64,000 bases of DNA, from the NCBI GenBank assembly GCA_963978905.1, contig OZ022259.1:4712001-4776000 (forward strand), written 5' to 3'. The notes under the pieces were generated by a model. It ran no database searches. It was given only the letters and a program-made list of their open reading frames with translations, and was not told the origin of the DNA. The translations under genes and the position numbers were made by a program. Each line of letters begins with the position of its first letter. Position 1 is the stretch's first letter. Positions 58,763 through 64,000 of this stretch are shown one piece after another. Origin of the DNA: Trichostrongylus colubriformis. Its lineage: Eukaryota; Nematoda; Chromadorea; Rhabditida; Trichostrongylidae.

Positions 58763-59460
58763 CGATATACGCCCGGATTAGTGTCATCTCACGTTCTACA
58801 TAAGTTGTTATTGTAGAAATTTTGAATCAAAAAAAAAACGAGCAAAGAAGTAAGAGCCGAGAATTTCCAATTAATCTACTGCCAATTCGCAAGTATCTTG
58901 AGGTATCTTGATATGCATAGAGATATCTGAAATTCCCAGTTTTGGCTAAGATAATACATAGAAATGTTGCATTATGATATTTTTTCTGTATTCTGTTTCA
59001 ATATTCAACAAGAGTTACTGTAGTGCTCACTATTTATCACTACCTCAGTACAACTTAGTAATATGAAACATTACAACATGCAATTTGTGAATTTCATCCT
59101 ACAATGCTTCGTTACAGTAAAATTTAATGAAATCGAATGTTATGTCCGAAATCTGCTCCAAGCCGACATGCAAAGACAGTTATATGCGTAAATTACGAAT
59201 AGCTTCAGGAGAAAATTGATAATCAGGTTCTGGATTGAACCAGAGACAAGCGCGGAAATAACGGATGTGCTACAAAAGAGGTAGGCGATGTTGTAAAAAG
59301 TGGGGAAAATTTGGAAACTGTCTTCCAGCTGGAGCGAATAATCAACGTAGACATAATTGTAAATGTGAAGGCAGGTTTTTTTATACGGGATCCAGTGGCT
59401 CCGTTGTACAATTTACATAGTTACCATTCGATATTTTGATTGATCATACTGTAGCACCGC

Positions 59461-62400
59461 TTACTGTTGAATAGCCAGCTGTGGAAGTGGTGCCTCAACA
59501 GTGAGAACACCATCAGTTGAAAGTGTTGACGAAATCTGCTCAGGATTCGTTCCACGAGGAAGCAGAAACTCCTGAAATATATGATTCATTGAAAAAAGGC
59601 ATAAGTAGTTTAAGGAATCACTGTCCAAATTTTGATATTATTTCACCCTCCGAAAATCCGCTATTCTGCAAGATCGCACTTGCCGCGACGCTTGGGATTG
59701 ATGAAGTGGTCTGTCGCACTCCTCCGCTCTCTTAGATTAGTGTTTTATTTTCCGGCCTTCACCACCGTGATGCTATGTACCACTCACGTCGACTTAATGA
59801 CAAACGCCTCGCGTTCTCATGCGTCGCGGCGTATGCGATTCTGCGCACAATATCGCAAAATTCTTGGTTTCTAATCTTCAGCAATACTGCAAGCAGACTG
59901 CAGTCTCTTCATTCATTCACGAAGTATAATGCTTGCTTCAGGCTTAGCATCACTTTTTTTTCGAACAATCCAGCGTGTAGTCCTGGACTTCACCATAACT
60001 TTTTCGTATTTCATTTCGGTCAAGCTAAACGTAATGCGATCGTTCCTTATTTCCTCATTACATTCCAGAACCACTTTCTTCAAATCTATTAGGTGATGAC
60101 GTCAAGCTAGTATTCTCGAAGATGGAATACCGGCTAGCCGTTTTCTTTTCAAGTACGTTTTCCACTTTATTCGTCATATTTTTTATCATTGGTTTGGTCA
60201 TTTATTCTCAGTATTTTGCGTCGTTTCCACCTACTTCCAGTACAGTAACTTACAGTTTCGAGCTGCTAAGAGAGCACCAATCCTTGATCTCTTATTTATT
60301 ATCGATTATTGGATACGGGATCAATAGAGATACTGGAAGGAGTTATTTTGGTCGGTTGTGGACTATTAAAGTGAAGGCGCTAAGTACCGCAACAGCAAAG
60401 AAAGAGCTGTATGTATCAGCCGCCAACGCAAGAAGTAGGACCCTTCCACACTTTCCCTTTCGCCGCCTTTGCATCACTAGCTGCTGAGGGTATAATGCAG
60501 ATGGCGAGGGGTCATGTCAGCTAGCCACGGACGATGATGCGCCCTCGCAAGAACTCGGCGCTACAGCTCGATGTGAAACGCGGTAAAAGACATGGAAGAC
60601 GCGCTTTTCAACGCCACAGTTTCGCCACAGTTTGTATCTCCGTAACTGGCCTTTTCATTTACAAAAAACATTGTTCCCAGTTCTGCTTTTCTTTATTGTT
60701 CCTTACGGTGCCTTAAACACTGTTATTGGTAGGTGATGAAATGGGAGCTGTGACAAATTAATTCAGGCCAGGTACATTCCTATACAGAATTCCAATTACC
60801 GCATAACATGCAATAGTGCACAGAGAACAACACGCACTCTTGACCGGAAAAGGCTGAAAACCGTTGAAAAACAGCTATGCAATCGAATCCCCATTACTGC
60901 ACAAGTCTTAGTGAGTACTTCGGTACATGTGGTGCCGAAGTATACATGGGGTGCCAAAAATAATTTTTCTCCTTCACTTTCAAGACTATATTAGTCGAAC
61001 CTCAGCAGATTTTGACGAGGTATCTCCACTCTCATATTTAAGAACAGACCTCACCCTATCACTAAACTCCGTAAGGCTGCCTTCCTGCTTTGCGTGATCG
61101 ACGCCGGCACCGCCGGTGCCGGCGTCGGTCACGCAAAGCATGAACGCGGCTCAACAGCTTCCTGCACGAGCAGGATCGGTAGGTTCTTACGGGTGAACCT
61201 GATGTGTCACCTCAACTCGGCAAAATCCGAGTTTTCGTCACCCTCCTTCACAACCTTGCTAAGGTCTGTTCACTCTGGGTACCTAAGGGGAATCATCGTG
61301 AGTGGTGACCTCAAACAAGCCGTTTTCTTAGGGTTCCTAACGCTCTTCGTTTCCAAGAACCAGAACCTGCCATTACCAGTGAAACCCCTACGGAGGCGGG
61401 TTTGAGGCATGAAAAATAACACTTGGGATCATAGCTGTCCAAGCAGCGAGAGCTCTGTGCCCTTTATGAACCAAAGGGTCAGTCCCTAGAGAGCTTTCCA
61501 CGAGAGACCTGCCGCGGAAGCTGGCGCTGCTGTTTCAGGCGGACCTTAATGCCGCAGGTGCTCTTAGCCCGACAGGGGTGTGTGCACTTATGACGGAAAA
61601 TCGCTTCGCGGCGCCATCACAACGACTTGCCGAATCGACTGCCCTTGGGAGCCCGGCAGAGCGTGGCTGCGTCACCTCTGCATTTCCACCCAAGCTACCC
61701 TGCCTTTTCCACCCATGCCACACTGCCTTGCTTGAAGGCTGCTATGCCCTGCCACTGGTACTCGCACCCGCCGAGCCGCGGGCGGCCACGCGATTTTCCG
61801 TAATGAGTGCACACACCCGCCCGACTGTTGACTGAAGACTTATAATTATCGGTGGCGGTGGAAGTAGTGAGCCACAGCTTGTTCCTGCTTATAGAGGAAC
61901 ATTTCAGGGATATTTTGCCCCAATACTTTCGTCTATTTCATTGCCCTCTGTCTTGTACTCTTGGCGGATGTGAGCTATGTGCAAAATTACCTTTTTTGGC
62001 ACCACCTGCATAGGTCTAGTAAAATGCTTCGGTTTTTTTGCGGATTTATCGATGCACACGGTTTTTATGAAGCCGTTGCAATTTTTTTTTTCGTGGTGTG
62101 AAAGCCCTTCCGTGCAATATAACGCTTTGTAGATTCACCGATCGCATCATAATATTTGCTGCATCTCTCTAGTCGCTTGACCGGAATTTACATCACAATT
62201 GCTATAGAACAAATCGGCAACGGATGGGGCTGGGTGCGAGCCATCATGATAATTTTCCAATTTAATTGTTTAAGTCATCAAAACTAAGTGAATGTCATCT
62301 GTTACCTGATTATATTCTCTGAAAACGGTACGTTGTGGTGTTTTCTCTTCGTGCTTAGCATGAACAAGTAGACGGTTGTCGATGGTTTTGACAGTCACCT

Positions 62401-63910
62401 CTTCCGGCTTGTACTGAGCCACATCGAATCTGAGTCCCGATAGCATTTTTCGCATGTTTTCGAAGGAAAATCGATATAGCAATGCGATATTATGCGAAAT
62501 ATCGGATTAACCTCAGTCGTAAAGTTCTGCCGTCACTTTCGTCTCTAATAAGTGGACTTTTTACATTATCCATATAAGGATCGTACATACGTTGCGATAA
62601 CAAATCTGTGTGACCTGGAAAAAATGGTGACTGAAAAGGAAAGTGCTTCAGCACTATCCAAAAACATGGAATATCAATTTGGAATTTCAAACGAACCGAA
62701 CGAAGAAGGAGGAGGACCACCTAAATCGTCTTGACGGCGAAGTGATGAGGAATACGACGAGTCAGCAGCACGATTAGAGGTTGTGGATGTGGGAGGTGCT
62801 CCTGGTCTGTAGCCTAAAAAGGATGGCGGAATTACTACTGGAGCGGAATGGAACCCAATTCACTAATGCATCTATTTGTGCATAAATAATGCTATTTGTA
62901 GGATTCTCTTGCAGGCATTAAATCTCTGCAAAGGAGCAAATTCACATTTTCTCGAATTTAACATCATGATTAGTAGTTCAAGCATTGTTCAATTATCGTT
63001 ATCTCAAAATTAGCGAGTTTGACAAAGAAGGAATCCCCCTGAGATCCCGCCTTCGGGGCGCTTATCACAAATATGATTTCCTTTCTTGACGTTGGAGCCA
63101 AATTGGCGCGTTTTGCCCTCAACTTCTGCACAGGTGTTACAATTTCTTTCACAAAATTCGTTCAAAACTCCCATGTAATGGGCAATTCAGCTTTCTAATC
63201 ACGAATGTGACATTCATTTTATCACTGACGTCGTTTGGCTACGGTATATCTCTAATCTTCTTGTCTATTCCAAGCGTACTGGCGCTAAGCGACGTCGGCA
63301 CTGGAAAAGAATGTCATATTCATAATAAAAACACTCAATTAACCTTATATAGGAAATTTAAACCAATTCTATGAAAAAAATTGTTGTGCCTGTTTGGAGC
63401 AAATCGTGCCTATATGGCTCCAACATCAAAAACGAATGCCTTCTTCGTAAGCAGTGGCCCGAATAACCATTGTGAGCATAGTTTCACAGCAAAATTCCTT
63501 TTTTTTTCGCATCATGGTCAGTGGGGTAGTAATAGGACTTGGGCATATAATAATTAGAGTGGATAATTATATCTATGAGTTGAAATTGAATGTCAGCGGT
63601 CCATCTGTTGAGGAGAGCAAAATGCGAAAGGCTTGCGACAGCAGGCGAACTCAGCTCTCAGCTGTTTTTATAGGAAGTGCTCCAAGCAGCATATCGATTT
63701 TCCCCACCTTGCACTACCCTGCAAAGGGGGAGCGAATTCAACGAAAGCGGCGCATTAAAGCCAATGTATACCTTCGAATTCGGATCGAAGACGTTTCATT
63801 TCATCTTCAACACGACGCATTTCTTGTTCGAAACGATCTCGCATGCTGCCAAATTCGTTATCGATGACCGAATAGTTGCTACGGTTCACGTCGATACGTC
63901 GTTCTGACAT
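59461..63910 (-). CDS. Small heat shock protein (alpha-crystallin domain), 5 exons
   Basis: ATP-independent chaperone that holds unfolding proteins, working as an oligomer in the cytosol. Minus-strand exons: 63910-63772, 62813-62721, 62614-62512, 62429-62306, 59571-59461 (570 bp, 189 aa, phases consistent). The N-terminal ~46 residues form a charged helix (FEQEMRRVEDEMKRLRSEFE), then a Ser/Pro-rich linker. The alpha-crystallin domain begins at about residue 110: LRFDVAQYKPEEVTVKT, NRLLVHAKHEEK, FREYNQEFLLPRGTNP, and DGVLTVEAPLP, the G-V-L core of the last strand. The tail is short (QLAIQQ). It resembles the C. elegans HSP-25/HSP-43 type more than HSP-16; the exact orthologue is unsure. TTTTTTTTCAG lies 7 bp before the ATG, a likely trans-splice acceptor. 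Intron 4 is 2.7 kb and full of repeats. No clear heat shock element is visible in the 90 bp upstream. Confidence 0.92.
61087..61146. repeat. Near-perfect palindrome, ~58 bp
   Basis: TGCTTTGCGTGATCGACGCC, then GGCACCGCCGGTGCC, then GGCGTCGGTCACGCAAAGCA: the halves are complementary with one mismatched pair. The outer TTTGCG resembles the end of the 58394-58565 MITE, so it may be a minimal two-ended derivative. Confidence 0.75.
61576..61818. mobile_element. MULE-like MITE, copy d, with 9-bp target duplication
   Basis: GGGTGTGTGCACTTATGACG at the left; GTAATGAGTGCACACACCC at the right. GCCCGACAG (61567-61575) and GCCCGACTG (61819-61827) flank it, a 9-bp duplication with one change. It is inserted in copy 2 of the 1-kb element. 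Confidence 0.85.
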
Positions 63911-64000
63911 CGTCTACCTGAAAAAAAATTCGATGAATGAAGGGCAGTGAGGCCAATGCGATGGTACGGGAGTATGTGAGCGGTTTTAACAGAATTCAAA

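Larger units (their letters stand above)
57324..59460. other. Region between convergent rpc-1 and heat shock genes
   Basis: The 3' ends of the two convergent genes face each other here. No further gene is recognised. The 98-residue frame at 57949-58245 is hydrophobic and low in complexity, and I do not trust it. 58394-58762 is two repeats in tandem (below). 58763-59460 is AT-rich without features. No clear AATAAA signal was found close to either stop codon. Confidence 0.5.
60950..62018 (+). repeat. ~1-kb dispersed element, copy 2 (with two nested inserts)
   Basis: Colinear with 45446-46502. Interrupted by a palindromic insert of about 60 bp (near 61087-61146) and by the MULE-like MITE copy d (61576-61818). 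It lies in intron 4 of the heat shock gene, in the antisense orientation to that gene. Confidence 0.8.

Noticed and set aside
1..64000. CRISPR array, phage or bacterial operon
   Set aside because: All real genes are spliced eukaryotic genes. The repeats are inverted or dispersed, with no regular spacer pattern.

Overview
The window looks like chromosomal DNA of a parasitic clade V nematode, probably a strongylid or hookworm-like species. The evidence is the spliced genes (short GT-AG introns mixed with kilobase ones), AG acceptors within a few bases of the ATG in three genes (typical of spliced-leader trans-splicing), a transthyretin-like gene, best mental matches to worm orthologues, low gene density, and many foldback and TIR elements. 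The species call is inference.

Four protein-coding genes can be supported. (1) 261-1979, minus: a secreted transthyretin-like (TTR) protein, 3 exons, 134 aa. (2) 10742-20690, minus: an ETS transcription factor of the SPDEF/ETS-4 type, with a Pointed (SAM_PNT) domain and a C-terminal ETS domain; I chained 10 phase-compatible exons. (3) 39219-57323, plus: the largest subunit of RNA polymerase III (RPC1/POLR3A, worm rpc-1). I resolved 33 exons whose phases agree throughout exons 2-33 (3,969 bp, exactly 1,323 codons with the stop). Exon 1 carries an apparent one-base deletion, and about 15 N-terminal residues are not located. (4) 59461-63910, minus: a small heat shock protein with an alpha-crystallin domain, 5 exons, 189 aa.

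Layout: 2.0-10.7 kb is gene-free and holds foldback elements. 10.7-20.7 kb is the ETS gene with repeat-filled introns. 20.7-39.2 kb has no recognised gene, but holds GC-rich open stretches, a LINE remnant, a SINE-like unit, MITEs and a 1-kb inverted repeat. 39.2-57.3 kb is rpc-1. 57.3-64 kb is the heat shock gene plus a MITE cluster.

The four genes are not an operon and have unrelated jobs (secretion, transcriptional control, Pol III transcription, protein folding). The most striking non-genic content is repeat biology: a 199-bp perfect inverted repeat inside an ETS-gene intron, a hairpin motif shared by several foldbacks, a degenerate mariner with a provable empty site, MITEs with 9-10 bp target duplications, and two copies of a 1-kb element that each carry a different nested insert. 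No rRNA, canonical tRNA, CRISPR array or prokaryotic feature was seen.
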